NCBI GenBank assembly: GCA_022560025.1
Contig: JAFISE010000003.1
Coordinates: 65,262-129,261 of the forward strand
Source: Stagonosporopsis chrysanthemi
Lineage: Eukaryota > Ascomycota > Dothideomycetes > Pleosporales > Didymellaceae
DNA: 64,000 nucleotides
Direction of reading: 5' to 3'
The translations under genes and the position numbers were made by a program. How positions within the stretch are numbered: position 1 is the first letter of the stretch; every line of letters begins with the position of its first letter. Positions 32,801-43,833 of this stretch are shown one piece after another. The notes under the pieces are model-generated. The model was not told the DNA's origin. It saw only the letters and a program-made list of their open reading frames with translations, and did no database searches.

Positions 32801-33388
32801 TCATGCGACCTTGTTCCAAGATGAATGTCGCAAGATCTCACCACCCAGCAAGATGCTTATCACGACACGTGCAAGTCAAAGCCGCACGCTGCCGTGGCTT
32901 CCAACGACGACGGCGCGCCGCTGGCTTTGAGCGCCCGCGGCCAGGCTGATGCTGGCATGCACACTTTTTGTTTCAGGACCTGAGGTGTGCATAACGCTGG
33001 TGAATCGTGCTATTCGACCAAGCCTGGTGCGACTAGGGCGAGGCGGGTCCTCTAGTGGGCGTGCTGCCGCGAGACCAATTTCGTGTGCTGGGATCCCTGC
33101 ACATCAAATCGAACCCCTAGCAACGCGCCCTCACCTTAAGAATCTCGCGGCCCTTGGTCATTTGTTGAGCTTTTCCTTATTCTCCTTCCTCACACCGCTG
33201 TGCTTCAGACTTTTCAAACAAGGTCGAGCCTGCTTTGCCTCTCGCCGCACCTGCCAGAGCAAGCCTTCCTTCCCTCTACTAACTTTGTAATCCAAACACC
33301 AAGCGTGCCCTTGCCTACCTTATCTTTTCTTCAACGCCCGCCTCACCCTTTTCCTCCCCACACTCCCTCCATACCCACAACACACAAC
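29828..33388. other. Gene-poor 3.6 kb stretch
   Basis: No frame here has a recognisable domain or a convincing splice pattern. The candidates (30440-30730, 31187-31552, minus 32090-32551, 32617-32949) are short and compositionally noisy. I saw no tRNA, tandem array or transposase. The last 200 bp form the leader of the PH-domain gene. A gene made only of small exons, or a non-coding RNA, could be missed. Confidence 0.4.
33180..33388 (+). promoter_or_regulatory. Pyrimidine-rich leader of the PH-domain gene
   Basis: Long C/T tracts (for example 33226-33284 and 33318-33370) end in CACAACATG at the start codon. Such CT-rich stretches mark the initiation region and leader of strongly expressed fungal genes. 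Codon use in the following gene is also highly biased toward C/G-ending codons, which agrees with high expression. No TATA box is clear. Confidence 0.4.
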
Positions 33389-35554
33389 ATGTCTGTCGAA
33401 GCACCAAAGCCTGTTGTTGCGACTGAGGCCGCCCCTGCGCCTGTTGAGTTCACACCTGTTGTCGCCCAGGACGTCGCCGGCGAGAAGACTGTTGTCCCCG
33501 TTGAGGAGGCGCCCAAGGTCGAGGAAGTCCCCAAGGTTGAAGGCGACGCTGCCGTCGCTGCTCCCGTTGAGGAGGAGAAGGCCGAGGAGAAGGCTGAAGA
33601 GAAGGTCGCTGAGCCTATCTACAGTGGTGCTCTGGGCTACAAGGCCCCTGGCCTGAAGAAGTAAGTAGCACGTTGTGCGACAGGTGTCAGAGTCAAGCTG
33701 ACAATCATGCAGCGCTTTCCGCTTCGCCAAGAAGTACTTCTGGTTCGGCGAGGAGCCAGTCCCTGCTTCCAGCCTTGCTGAGTACCTGCGCGGCGAGAAG
33801 CCCGAGGTCGCTCATCCTACTGCGGCGTGGTCCAGCCAGACCGGAAAGGGTCTCCTTTTCTTCGTCAAGCATGCCGACAAGAAAGAGAGCCCTGCCGGTG
33901 TCCTGAACTTGGTGCGCACCGACCTAATACTATGCCGCCAACGCGTCAGCTAACGAAACACAGGCCTACGCCACCGACCTTGCCAAAGATGGAACCATCG
34001 CCTTTGCTTTCAAGATCCACGGCCACAAGCACGCCTTCGAGGCCCAGACCCTGACTGAGCGTGATGGCTGGTTTGTCGCTGTCGAGAAGGCCATCATCGA
34101 GGCCAAGGAGGCCAAGGATAGCATCGAGTCCAGCGAGGCTTACAAGGAGGAGAAGACCAAGCTCGGTAAGTCTTTCAGTGTTCGCCTTCTGGACGCGTCG
34201 CGTCGCGTCGCGTCTTTTTTGGTGATTCTGCCAGACCCACTTCAGCATGCTGACATCACACTCAGGCAAGCCCGCCGCTCTAGCGGGCGCTACCACTGCT
34301 GCCGCCGCTGCTGCCGCCCCCAAGAAGAGCGTCGACGCTACCAGGCCTGCCGAAACCGAGGCCCCAGTTGCTGAGGCTGCCGCCGCCGCCGGCCCCGTCC
34401 GCACCGGATCCTCCTCCAGCAGTTCGTCTTCCGACGCTGAGAAGAAGAACAAGAAGAAGGCTGCCAAGAGCAAGAGCCGTTCTGCTTCCCGCAAGCGCGC
34501 CAGCATCTTCGGTGGCCTGCTCGGCAAGAAGGACAAGGCTGAGGAACCTACTGCTGAGCCTGAGGTCAAGAAGGAGGAGTCTGCTGCTCCCCAGATTGGC
34601 GAGACCTCAACCACTGCTCCCGTCATCACTTCTGATATCCCCAAGACTGGCGATGAGCTGAAGACCGAGCCCACTCCCGTTCCTGTCGTTGATGAGACCG
34701 CAGCCCCAGCTCCTGTTGAGACCGAGACTGCTGCTCCTGTCGTAGCCCCCGCACCTGTTGAGAAGGAGGAGAAGTCTGCCGAGAAGACCGTTGAGAAGCC
34801 TAAGCCCACTAAGCGCGCCTCCATCTTCGGTTCCCTTTTCGAAAAGGTCAAGAGCCCCTCCCACGAGAAGAAGGAGGCCGATCTCATCCCCGCTGTCGCA
34901 TCCAAGGAGACTGCTGCCATTCCTGAGGCTTCGAAGCCTGTTGAAGAGACTTCTGTTGTTGCTCCTGTGACTGAGACCACCACTGAAACTCCCCTCACCG
35001 AGGCCAAGCTCGATGCCCCCAAGACCGAGGCTGCTAAGCCGGTGACCCCCGTCAAGGAGAAGGAGCACTTCTCTTTCGGCAAGTTCTTTGGCAACAAGGA
35101 GAAGGCTAAGTCACCCGCTGTCGAGACTGCCCCTACTCTTCCCAAGTCTGAGGAGGCACCCAAGATTGAGGAGACTTCCGCCCCCGTTGTTGCCAACGGT
35201 GTTGAGCCTGTCGTTCCCGTTCCCGAGACTTCAGCCGCTGCTCCTGTTGAGGAGAAGAAGGAGGAGACTCCTGCCCCCAAGAAGGAGAAGAGGACCAGCA
35301 TCTTCGGCTCCCTTGCTCGCACCGTCTCCAAGGCTGGAGGCAAGAAGGAGCCCAAGGAGAAGAAGGAGACTGTCGCTCCTGCCACCGTCGAGGAGGCCGC
35401 TGAGCCTACCGACAAGGTCGAGACTCCCGTTGTCGCCGAGAAGGAGACTCCCATCATTCCTGCTCAACAGTCAACCATCGGTGATGTCACCCCCGAGGCC
35501 GTCAACGTTGGTGAGGCTCCGAAAAGCAGCGCACCTGTCGCTACAACTGCGTAA
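33389..35554 (+). CDS. PH-domain protein of the fungal Meu6-like type with acidic disordered tail
   Basis: Four exons, 33389-33660, 33713-33911, 33964-34165 and 34266-35554, with introns of 52, 52 and 100 bp, give 653 residues. The first 90 residues are Ala/Pro/Glu/Val-rich and disordered. Joined exons 1-3 form a PH-like domain (about 91-225): FRFAKKYFWFGEEPVP, YLRGEKPE, TGKGLLFFVKHADKKESPAGVLNL, then FKIHGHKHAFEAQT and DGWFVAVEKAI. The rest is a charged tail with a Ser run, a basic KKKAAKSKSRSASRKR patch and four copies of a K-R-x-S-I-F-G-like motif near residues 300, 407, 489 and 565. PH domains of this group probably bind membrane phospholipids. The cell site is not shown by the sequence. 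Confidence 0.88.
34194..34213. repeat. Pentanucleotide tandem repeat (CGCGT x4) inside an intron
   Basis: Four perfect copies of CGCGT lie in the third intron of the PH-domain gene, followed by a T run. This makes the intron 100 bp long against about 52 bp for the other two. Likely a slippage product without function. Confidence 0.8.
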
Positions 35555-36683
35555 GGTGTGGTGGGAAGACCCTACCTTTCTCGACGACAGTCATGATGGA
35601 ATGACGGAAAAGCAAAGATACCGCAAGTCCCTTGTTTGACCGCACGGCCACGACACCGATACCCCCGTTTCCGTGCCTGGATCTTCGAATGGATCTAGGT
35701 TCAGGTCATGGATCACATATACCCTTTTGCACCCGATTTGTTTGTATTTGGACCAACTCTCCGTCGCTCATTCCCCTCGGTCACGAAATGTGCGGCATTG
35801 GCATGTTGGAGATGTCTCTTTTGGCCTTTTCTGTGTTTATGCGCACTTTTGTCTAGATTGATACCACTCTGCACTGTTTTCTCTTATCTTGATACCAATG
35901 TCCGGTGTAGGTCGTTTGGTCGTCGTTCCTGTTGGTTGGGCGCACAATACCCCGATACCCTGCGTGCGGCCTTGTCAGGAATGTACACAAGCGATCACTC
36001 GGGCACCTTTCGCATAATAATCTCTAATAGACTCGTGGCTTACAATGGATTGATTTTATTGAGATCTTGTGTGCATAGTGTTGCGTGCTAATAGCTACCT
36101 GACATGAAGTCTCGCATGGAGTCGATCACAGAAGCCCTTCCCAGCATGCCCCATACTATGTGTAACCATCGAGCTCATATCTTATGTCCCACTGCGCTCA
36201 ACGTCTGTTGTCGCAGTTGAGGCTGTGGGTAACCTGACAGTGTTGGTTTCGTTGACCGGCACGTGTACATGTATGTCAATAATGTGTATGACGTGCATTA
36301 GCAGGTGGTCAATTAGCCTATCCCGCCCTGCCGCAAACACCAACCTAGTAATCAGACCGGTCTGGGTTTCCTTGTAATGTCCGAATTGGCCAACTGTCGC
36401 CAGCAAGGCGCAACTGCCGCAGCAACTTGCTAATCCAGTGAGGCGCTTGCAGTCCGCCGTCTCCAAGAAGGCGCATCTCAATGCCTAGGCGGAATCGAGC
36501 GCCTCCCCCGCCGCGCAGCCACTTTAACCTTCAGCCCGTCGTCGTAGATAGCTTGTGCTCATGCGATCGTTTCATCATCACTTCATTTCTTCATTTCTCG
36601 TCATTGTAGTCTCAGTATCCCATTCGTTCCTCGCATCGCCAGCGAGCTCATAGTACCGAGGCCGAGGGGCACACGAGCCTATC
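35555..36683. other. Intergenic
   Basis: This is the 3' flank of the PH-domain gene and the promoter of the UBTD gene. Open frames in it (35708-36091, minus 36182-36481) lack domains. An unusually long 3' UTR is possible given the T-rich composition near 35800-35900. Confidence 0.4.
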
Positions 36684-37744
36684 ATGGTATGTCACTCAGT
36701 GTGAGCGCACGCGACACATCTCGTTCTCGCACAATGCGCAGACAATATATCTGACTTTCCTCTAGGGTTGTTGCAGTTCGCGTGAAGCCGCTGCTCCAGC
36801 GCATCACGACGGCGCAGAGGATCCCCCAGTCACCCATCTCGATGTCTCGTCGCGCAACCTCAACGCTCCGTCCTCTCGACACGCTTCCGTGCCGTCTTCG
36901 AGAGCCTCGTTTCTGGGACGCTCATCGCAGCCAGCAGCTACCTCTAGTACCAACGCTCAGCCCACGTCCAGCGCTCGCCCGAATCAGCCTCTGACGCCTC
37001 TCCCGGCTGAACAGCGCTCCACACTTCCCAACACACTCGCCTCGCCCCCGACCGCGAACGGCAGATATCGCGTCAAGCCACTCTCAAACTCATCAAGCCA
37101 GATATGGACACGGGAGCGCCTGAAGAAGGAGCGCAGAGATTGGTGGGATACGCGCGTTACAGGCGACATACAGGTGTGGCGATGTCTCCAAGCCGCGACA
37201 GAAGCTCTGCAGGAGGGTGACATTACAACTGCACAAACTCTACTCGACGCTCAAGAATGCACCTGTCCGACTGGCGAACTTTGGGGCAGAATCTACGATG
37301 ATCGAGGCAATGAGTATAGGGTTCCTGAGTGGCTAGTCATTGAGCCTGCAGGCATCGTGGAAGAGGATCATATTCCTACGGCCGAGGATAAGACAAATGA
37401 GGCCGCTGCAATTGATGATCCTGAGTCGGACCATGAATTTGTCGTGCATGTGCGAATCAGCTCAACTTCTGCAGATTTGAGGGTCTCCGTGCGCAGACGA
37501 GAGTCTATTGCGTCCATTCGTCAGAAGCTTAAGATGCAAGCACAGGTACGTCAATCGCAGCAGATTCATCGGCATAGTGAATTGCTGACCGAGACAGGTG
37601 GCCAATGGTCAGCATCTGCTACTCGTGTACAGCGGGCACGTGTACGACGATAACGAAACTCTCGAAAGCAACGACTACTGGAGCTTCGACAATAACTACA
37701 TTTTGTCGTGTTTCGTCCGGCCGAAGGAGTCAGTCTTAACTTAG
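36684..37744 (+). CDS. UBTD1/2-type (DC-UbP) ubiquitin-like domain protein
   Basis: Three exons, 36684-36686, 36766-37545 and 37598-37744, with introns of 79 and 52 bp, give 309 residues. The first coding exon is the ATG alone. Joining gives MGCCSSREAAAP, a textbook N-myristoylation site with adjacent palmitoylatable Cys. After a disordered Ser/Pro stretch comes the DC-UbP N-terminal domain: IWTRERLKKERRDWWDTRVTG, LQEGDITTAQTLLDAQ, TCPTGELWGRIYDDRGNEY and VPEWLVI. A ubiquitin-like domain is completed across the last intron (VHVRISSTSADLRVSV ... QLKM-type segment, then VANGQHLLLVYSGHVYDDNETL). Animal UBTD proteins bind E2 enzymes and regulate ubiquitination. Membrane tethering is inferred from the N terminus. 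Confidence 0.93.
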
Positions 37745-38223
37745 CGTGTCTCGTACAGACATGCAAACTGTCACTCTACTACCACGGTGATTTGTCAACT
37801 ATGGTGCTTCCCAAGCTCGGCTGGCGCAAACACCAGAGGCTAAGCGGCATACTTAGTCATCTTCTTTCCTGCCTCATGTAATATGACGGCTTCAGATACC
37901 CCTTCCTTGTCTTGTCTTTGCTGGCTCCGGTAGAGCTAGCGGCGGTGTCAAGCACTTCACTCAGCGTACAGATTAGCTCCACTTTTGTAGTAACATAATG
38001 CTTAATCACATCTTCCTGATATAGCGTCGCTCTGAATGTATCCTTGCATGGGTATTTACCAATTCAATATTCTAACACACCATCCTTCTTGACATCTGCT
38101 CGCTCATGTAAAGTAAATACCTCTATTTTAGTCCGTTCACTTATTAATTCGTACAAGTTGCACACTGCCTCCCAATGCTCGTGTATATCTCTCCCAGGCC
38201 CCTTCTTACCACCCACATCTCGC
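37745..38223. other. Intergenic, convergent 3' ends
   Basis: AT-richer than its surroundings. It holds the 3' flanks of the UBTD gene and the MFS gene. No gene is seen. Confidence 0.4.
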
Positions 38224-40294
38224 CTAGAACTTAACTGGATGCCTCTCCCTAATCACCTTGCCGTACTTGTGTAGCAGCGTTGGGATGGGTATAAACGCAA
38301 CCGCAATGAAACCTAACATACTGTTCCCCCAGCCCAGCCCCAGCTTCTCGTACATGCTCGGCCCGGCGAGTGGCAGCATCGCACCAAACAAGCAGCGCAA
38401 GCACGTCATACCTGCAATGGCGCTCGCGGCATACTGCGGGAAGCAGTCAATCATGAAGGTTTGCAGCGAACTGAAGATGCCCATTAGGCCGAAGCCGAAG
38501 GGGACGAGAGAGATTATGGGGACTTTAATGGGCATATCAGCATTGAATTCTTGCAGCACAATCGGGTAGCAAGGGAAAGGAGATGGGGAAGCGGGACTCA
38601 CCGATCCAATGCACCTTGTAGTACGCACACCACCCGTACCAGAAGAAACTCACGGGTATCAGCAACCCAAAGAACACACACAGCGGCAGTCGCATCTCTG
38701 GCTCGTAGACGCCCTTGTTGCGCTTCGCGAGCTTGATTATCATCGCATCTGAGGTCTTCGCGACGAACCCAATGCCGAGGAAGTTGCCAATTCCGATCCC
38801 GAGGTAGGCAAGCCCGGTCATATCTGGCTCCCAGGCGTCTGCGATGTGTTAGATTGTATGATTGTGTGGGTCCTAGGATTTAAAGGGGGGGGGGGGGGGG
38901 CTGGAGCTTACAGGTTTGGATGAAGACAGGCGTGATGGTGGTGAAAATAAGGAAGAGCAGGCCGAAGAGGAATGACATGTATAGCGAGCAGAGAAGGACA
39001 ATAGGCTGCGTAAGCAGCATCTTGAGGGGTCTGGTGATACCGTTAAGGAGGATGGCTTTGGGGGTGAGTGCCGCGGCAGGCTTGTCAATATTCATTACAT
39101 TCTGCAGCTCCGGACGCTGGAGTTCGATCCTCAGTCGCGCAGTCTTGCGGTTCAAAAGGTGCGAATGATTAGTCTCTGTGTTCCAGATGAAGAGGCCGGC
39201 TGTGAGTAGCACGGCAACGATTAGGACAACCCACATGTCCCATCGCCAGCCGGCTCGCTGGGCGATGAAGCCACCGCAGATGGGACCCAGAATGGGCCCA
39301 AACAAGATTCCCATGCTATAGATTGCAACTGCTCTGCCGCGCTGCGATGCAACGAAGAGATCTGCAATAACGCCAGTGCCGATGGTCAGACATGCGCTGC
39401 CACCCACGCCAGCAAAAAAGCGCATCGCGATCAGGCCACCAAGATTTGGAGCAAGCGCACAACCGAGTGTGAAAGCGCAGAAGAAGACATTACTGATGTT
39501 CAGGATGACGCAGCGACCGTAGATTTCCGAGAGTGGGGAGAGGAAGAGTGGTCCGACCTGAATGTATTAAGTCAGTGTGTGATGAGATTGTACAGAGACC
39601 TGGAGGTCTTAGACAGATCGACATCGCTCCTGCGATGGCAACAGAATATTCCGAAGTCTTTTATCTCCTCGAATGCATTCTGAGACACAACAGAGCTGTT
39701 CTGACCAACTCCCAAACCCAGCAATGATGCAGTCCATAACCCTCCTTCGGGACACTAAACATGAGATAACAACTTACAGCAAACCCCAAAACATACACAC
39801 TAACCGCAAAGCTACCCAGCAACTGTGATGTGTTCCCAAAATCCGCATTCACAAACGGGATGCCTGGTGCGAAAATCGACGACGCAAGAGGCGACAGGAA
39901 CGTAATCGCTGACACGAGAAACAAGATGAACATCTTGCTCTTGCGGGGGAAATTGCGCGGATTCAACGGGTCATCTTGCGAGTCCCATCCTACAAGGCCC
40001 TTGTCGAGATCTGTTAGGGGGTACTTTTCGACTGGGAGGCCGTCTTTCTTAGTAGATGTGCGGGAGAGGTGCTTTTCGAGGTCGGCACCGATGGAATCGT
40101 TTTTGGCGATGCCGTCGTCGTTGTGGTCCTAAAGAGGGGAATTGAGTTAGTCGGGTGATGAGAGGGGAACAAAGGTGATGTACTTCATGGTTGATTGCTG
40201 ACTCTTGTGGTACTGCCTCACCCTTCTCAGGATCTGGGATGTCTGTTCGTGAACTACGGCTTGAGAGGCGCTCTTTGTCGTGTGGTATCGACAT
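38224..40294 (-). CDS. MFS drug:H+ antiporter (DHA1 family)
   Basis: Five exons, 40294-40184, 40128-39778, 39557-38912, 38838-38602 and 38522-38224, with introns of 55, 220, 73 and 79 bp, give 547 residues. Joins restore NHE-DHNDDG, VLGFA-VGPLFLSPLSEIYGR, VFIQT-YAWEPDMTG and VHWI-VPIISLVPFG. The cytosolic N terminus has the DPLNPRNFPRKSK motif that precedes helix 1 in polyamine/fluconazole-type DHA1 pumps. LSPLSEIYGR is the loop 2-3 signature, and GILFGPILGPICGGFIA is the antiporter motif C in helix 5, which marks an exporter. It should expel a small organic compound at the plasma membrane. The 220 bp intron is long for this window and might hide a short exon, though the join without one reads well. 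Confidence 0.9.
38885..38900. repeat. 16-base G homopolymer within an intron
   Basis: A run of 16 G (C on the coding strand) sits 11 bases after the donor of the third intron of the DHA1 gene. It is the longest homopolymer I noticed in the window and is prone to slippage or miscalling. Being intronic, it should not alter the protein. Confidence 0.9.
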
Positions 40295-41590
40295 GGTGCC
40301 GGCTGCAATGGCTTAATGCCGCGTTGGGTGCTTGTAGGGTGGTGGCGTGACGTTGGGCAAGCTGGACCTTCTGCTGGGTACCTGTAGCAGGTGCTGGATC
40401 GCAGTTACTTGTATGGCTTTCACGTCATAGTCATTATCGCAAGGCAGCCAGAGCGCACACGGGGCAATAACAAGACATTGTGAAATGGCAGCCGCATCTT
40501 TATGACCAACTAAACCCAACACATGAATGCGTTCTATCCCGCATGTGGACGGTGTGGCTGCTCATGAGCTCGGATGTTCGGTGGTTGCGAAGGCGCGAAG
40601 TGCGACCAGTAACCGATAGGGCGGGGTCGGGGCCGTTTACCCTCAACATCGTGACCGATATCAGTCTGTATTATATGCGTGATAGCAGGGCAGCCGCAGT
40701 GCGACATTCGAGGCTATGTAAACACCAATCAAGCCGTATCGTGCTACTGGGCGACGTGATGCTATGAGATGGCCCTTGGGCGGCCTGAAGACCCATCAGT
40801 ATCTCCGTGCGGCCGCGCGGGTGTAACAGTTCCTAAGGCCGTCCGTCGAGGCACGCATCAAGCTTCTCAAGCCTTGAGGCTCCTCTTGTCTGTTGTGATT
40901 CCTTACTTACTGGTGCGCCTTTGTGTGACGGTATACACCAACAGTGCTACCTCAGCCTGCCTCGCGTATGATGCGTTACCCAGGAGACTTTCAAGGATAA
41001 TTTCCACCTCTTTCAACGTTGCTGCCTGATGCCCATGTGCAAACATATGGAGAATACTGACGAGAGGCATGACCTACCACATCGTACTTACCAATTACGG
41101 ATAATGTGTCGATTGAAGACGGACGATCATGACTACAGCGAACGAATCTGTGGCATAAGGACAGTGGGGTAAGGCTATTTTTCGGTTGAGCTTTGCGAAC
41201 AGACGCATTTTGCTCCCGCGACGAGGCAGAAGATCGAGCAACAGTGTCGAGGGGTAATGGGGGATGGGGTACTTGTACACGCATGCGGCTCCCCACACTC
41301 GGTCCTTCGTACCGCGGTAGCACCGCGATAAGAGAACAGAGATATGTATTGAGGACTACCTGTATTCAGTTTATCTTCCATTCGTGATTCATACTTTTGC
41401 TTGAGTGCGGTATTAAATCCTTGCTTGATAATACAAGCTGCCCATACCGTACTATGACAGCATGGCGATGATCACCGCTTTGACAAACAAATCAAAAGTC
41501 CACCTGCGCCTGAGAAAGCAATCCACCCATTTTTTCCGGAACGCCATGATGCGCTCAACCTAGTCATATTATTCACATTGCACCCTCACC
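40295..41590. other. Intergenic
   Basis: The promoter of the DHA1 gene and the 3' flank of the bHLH gene. Open frames are short and domain-free. No gene, RNA or repeat is recognised. Confidence 0.4.
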
Positions 41591-42947
41591 CTACCCACTC
41601 AGCAGGTCCTTAACGCTCATGCCTCGAACGCCATTCCCAGACCAGCTTCTACGATCCGCTGAGTTCAGCATCAACAAAGCCTCAGTGGCGATTTGATCTT
41701 CGCGGTCTGCTTGAGGTCCCAGTGCCGGCGATGTCAGGGCGAAAGATGCTGCGCCGTGAGCCGAGCCAGGAGCCGGCATGGGCCCGCTGCTCGGAGGTCC
41801 ACTTCGAAAAGGATTGCTGAACATGGCGGCTGTAGGGGTTTGCGACGCTTGAGCGCTGAATGCGGGCGATGCAGTGAGAGAGGGAGATGTTATAGATGCC
41901 AATGAGTAGCGATGTGGATCTGATGGCTGCAGGGCCGGGGAAGGGTGTGCGGAGTAAGGGTTCCTGTCCTGAGGATGCATGGCAGGGGAAGTCGTAGCAG
42001 AGTGCGAGTACACGCTACCCCTATCAGAAGGGTGCATGGCAGGTGACGCTGTCGCGAAGTGATAGGTGGACATCGGAACGGCGTTGGCCACGTGAGTTGG
42101 CGATACCACGTCCCTCATCTCCTCGTCCTCGTCTTCTTCGTCATCCTCGTCATCTTCATTCAGTTCGCGTCTAGGTGGGGGTGGAGCAAGCTCTGATGCG
42201 GTAGATAATGGTGTTCCGTGTCGTGTTTGGTTGGCCGTCTTGAGGTCGGCGACGCATTGCTCGAGATAACGCATGTACTCAATCGAGGCCTTTCGACCTG
42301 TTAGCAAAGTGCAATTCAGAAAATGAAGTGCAAGTACACACTTGTAAGATGGCCAGCTTGTGCATTTCCTGGTCCCTGCAGGCGGGAATCATGTCCTTGA
42401 GCACACCAAACTCTTCGTTCATCTTCGATCTTCTCCTCCGCTCGATCAAACTATGTGCTGTCTTCCGTGCAATCTTACGGCCTGCCGCTGTGGTGGTTCC
42501 TGCCTGTTTTCGCTTCCCTCCACCAGCTTTTTCTGCCGAAGCCTTCGTGTCTGGCTTATCTGGCTGTGCCGTTGTTGCTTCGTGTGCGTCCTTAGGCTTC
42601 ATCTGTATGATCTTGCGCGACCTCGTCGGTGGGGGTGGCAGAGAGTAGTCATCTTTGGTGACAACACACTGCTGCGAAGTTGTGCTCGAACGCTTGCGAC
42701 TCTGGCTGGATTTCGTAGTAGCCACGGGCGAGGCGGGTGATGGTGGTCGGTAGGACGAGTCTGAAGCAGCTTCGGAAGGTCCAGACGAACTGGCGACACT
42801 GCCTCGGCCGTTCAGCGCTGCTGGAGGCAAAGTGAACCCGCTTTCGAGCTGAGGGGCATTTGCGCTGCTTTTGCCAGTGATATCAGTGGACGGTTGCGGC
42901 GTTGGGGGGAAGCTTGGGCGAGGCATTATGTTTTGTACAGCACTCAT
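41591..42947 (-). CDS. bHLH transcription factor
   Basis: Two exons, 42947-42342 and 42289-41591, around a 52 bp intron give 434 residues. The junction falls inside helix 2 and restores HKLAILQ-ASIEYMRYLEQ. The basic region and helix 1 read RKTAHSLIERRRRSKMNEEF, with the H-x3-E-x3-R pattern needed for E-box contact (His, Glu and Arg are all present). The domain spans about 157-220. A long Pro/Ser-rich N terminus precedes it. After it come an acidic run (NEDDEDDEEDEDEEM) and a low-complexity tail with repeated SPAMHP/SPALQP motifs. It resembles the fungal group that includes S. pombe Esc1 and Neurospora developmental bHLH regulators. This group call is from memory of the domain, so no symbol is given. 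Confidence 0.9.
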
Positions 42948-43833
42948 AGAAGAGCTTCTAGATGATGTTCACTTTCTGCCAGACGAAGAAGACCGAAGGA
43001 AAGAGGGGAAAGAGATTCAAAGCACAAACAGAAGGCAGCATTATCACAGACAAGGTGTCGCGTGGGCTCTTGTCGCAGTAGAGGAGTCGAGCACACGCGT
43101 GCCGGGTCTCAGGGTTGTGATTGGCCGGCTCGGTGCATATCGCTCGATTGCGCCTCGAATGAGAGCGGCCATGACGGAAGCGTGGGCGCTGCGAACACCA
43201 GGCTGGCTCAAGCGTTCGAAGGGCTGGAAGGTAGGGCAAACCTTGGGAGCTTCATGCCACCTTCCGGTGCCTATTCGCTGAGCACGTGCGTGATTTTGTG
43301 CTCGTTCGGCGACATGCCTCATTTCAAAGTGGCGAGGCTATTGGAATGCAAGCATGATTCCATGCTGAAAATGGCGCTGCCGCGATGGTTGACCAGCAGA
43401 TGCGCAAGAGGAAGGTGCAACGGTGCGTGAATTACAACAGATGTTTGTTAGCGTGGTGTTGAAGGAGCGTGTGGATTTGTTGTGTCCAAGGACCACCTGC
43501 TGACATAACCCCGCAATGTCTAGGGGAGGGGCTGGGGGCTGTCGAGCATTGACATCTAATCGAGGGGAAAAAAGACGTCTTCGGTATTGTCAAAGATACC
43601 CCAGCGAACAATGGGAAGATTGTTCACATCTACACCAGATTTTACAGTGTCGCGTGCCCTCAGGTTGTTTAGCCACAAAACGCGTAAGAGAGAGAAAATG
43701 TCGCGCGACATGGCCGTATATCGCGCAGCGAAGCGCGCTGAAGATCAAAGACTTTTGCGTAGATCTTTCGAGCAAAATACCTCAGCATGTGCACACAACC
43801 ATATCGAGCGTCTGCTGGCAGGTCACTTGCTCT
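42948..43833. other. Intergenic
   Basis: The promoter of the bHLH gene and the 3' flank of the nucleoside hydrolase gene. Plus-strand frames (43516-44097, 43587-43910) have no domain and partly overlap the hydrolase antisense. No gene is called. Confidence 0.4.

Noticed and set aside
33946..35457. Uninterrupted 503-codon minus-strand frame opposite the PH-domain gene
   Set aside because: It mirrors a gene with extreme C/G-ending codon bias and few codons that give antisense stops. Its protein is low-complexity Ser/Thr/Gly without a domain, and it crosses the introns of the true gene.
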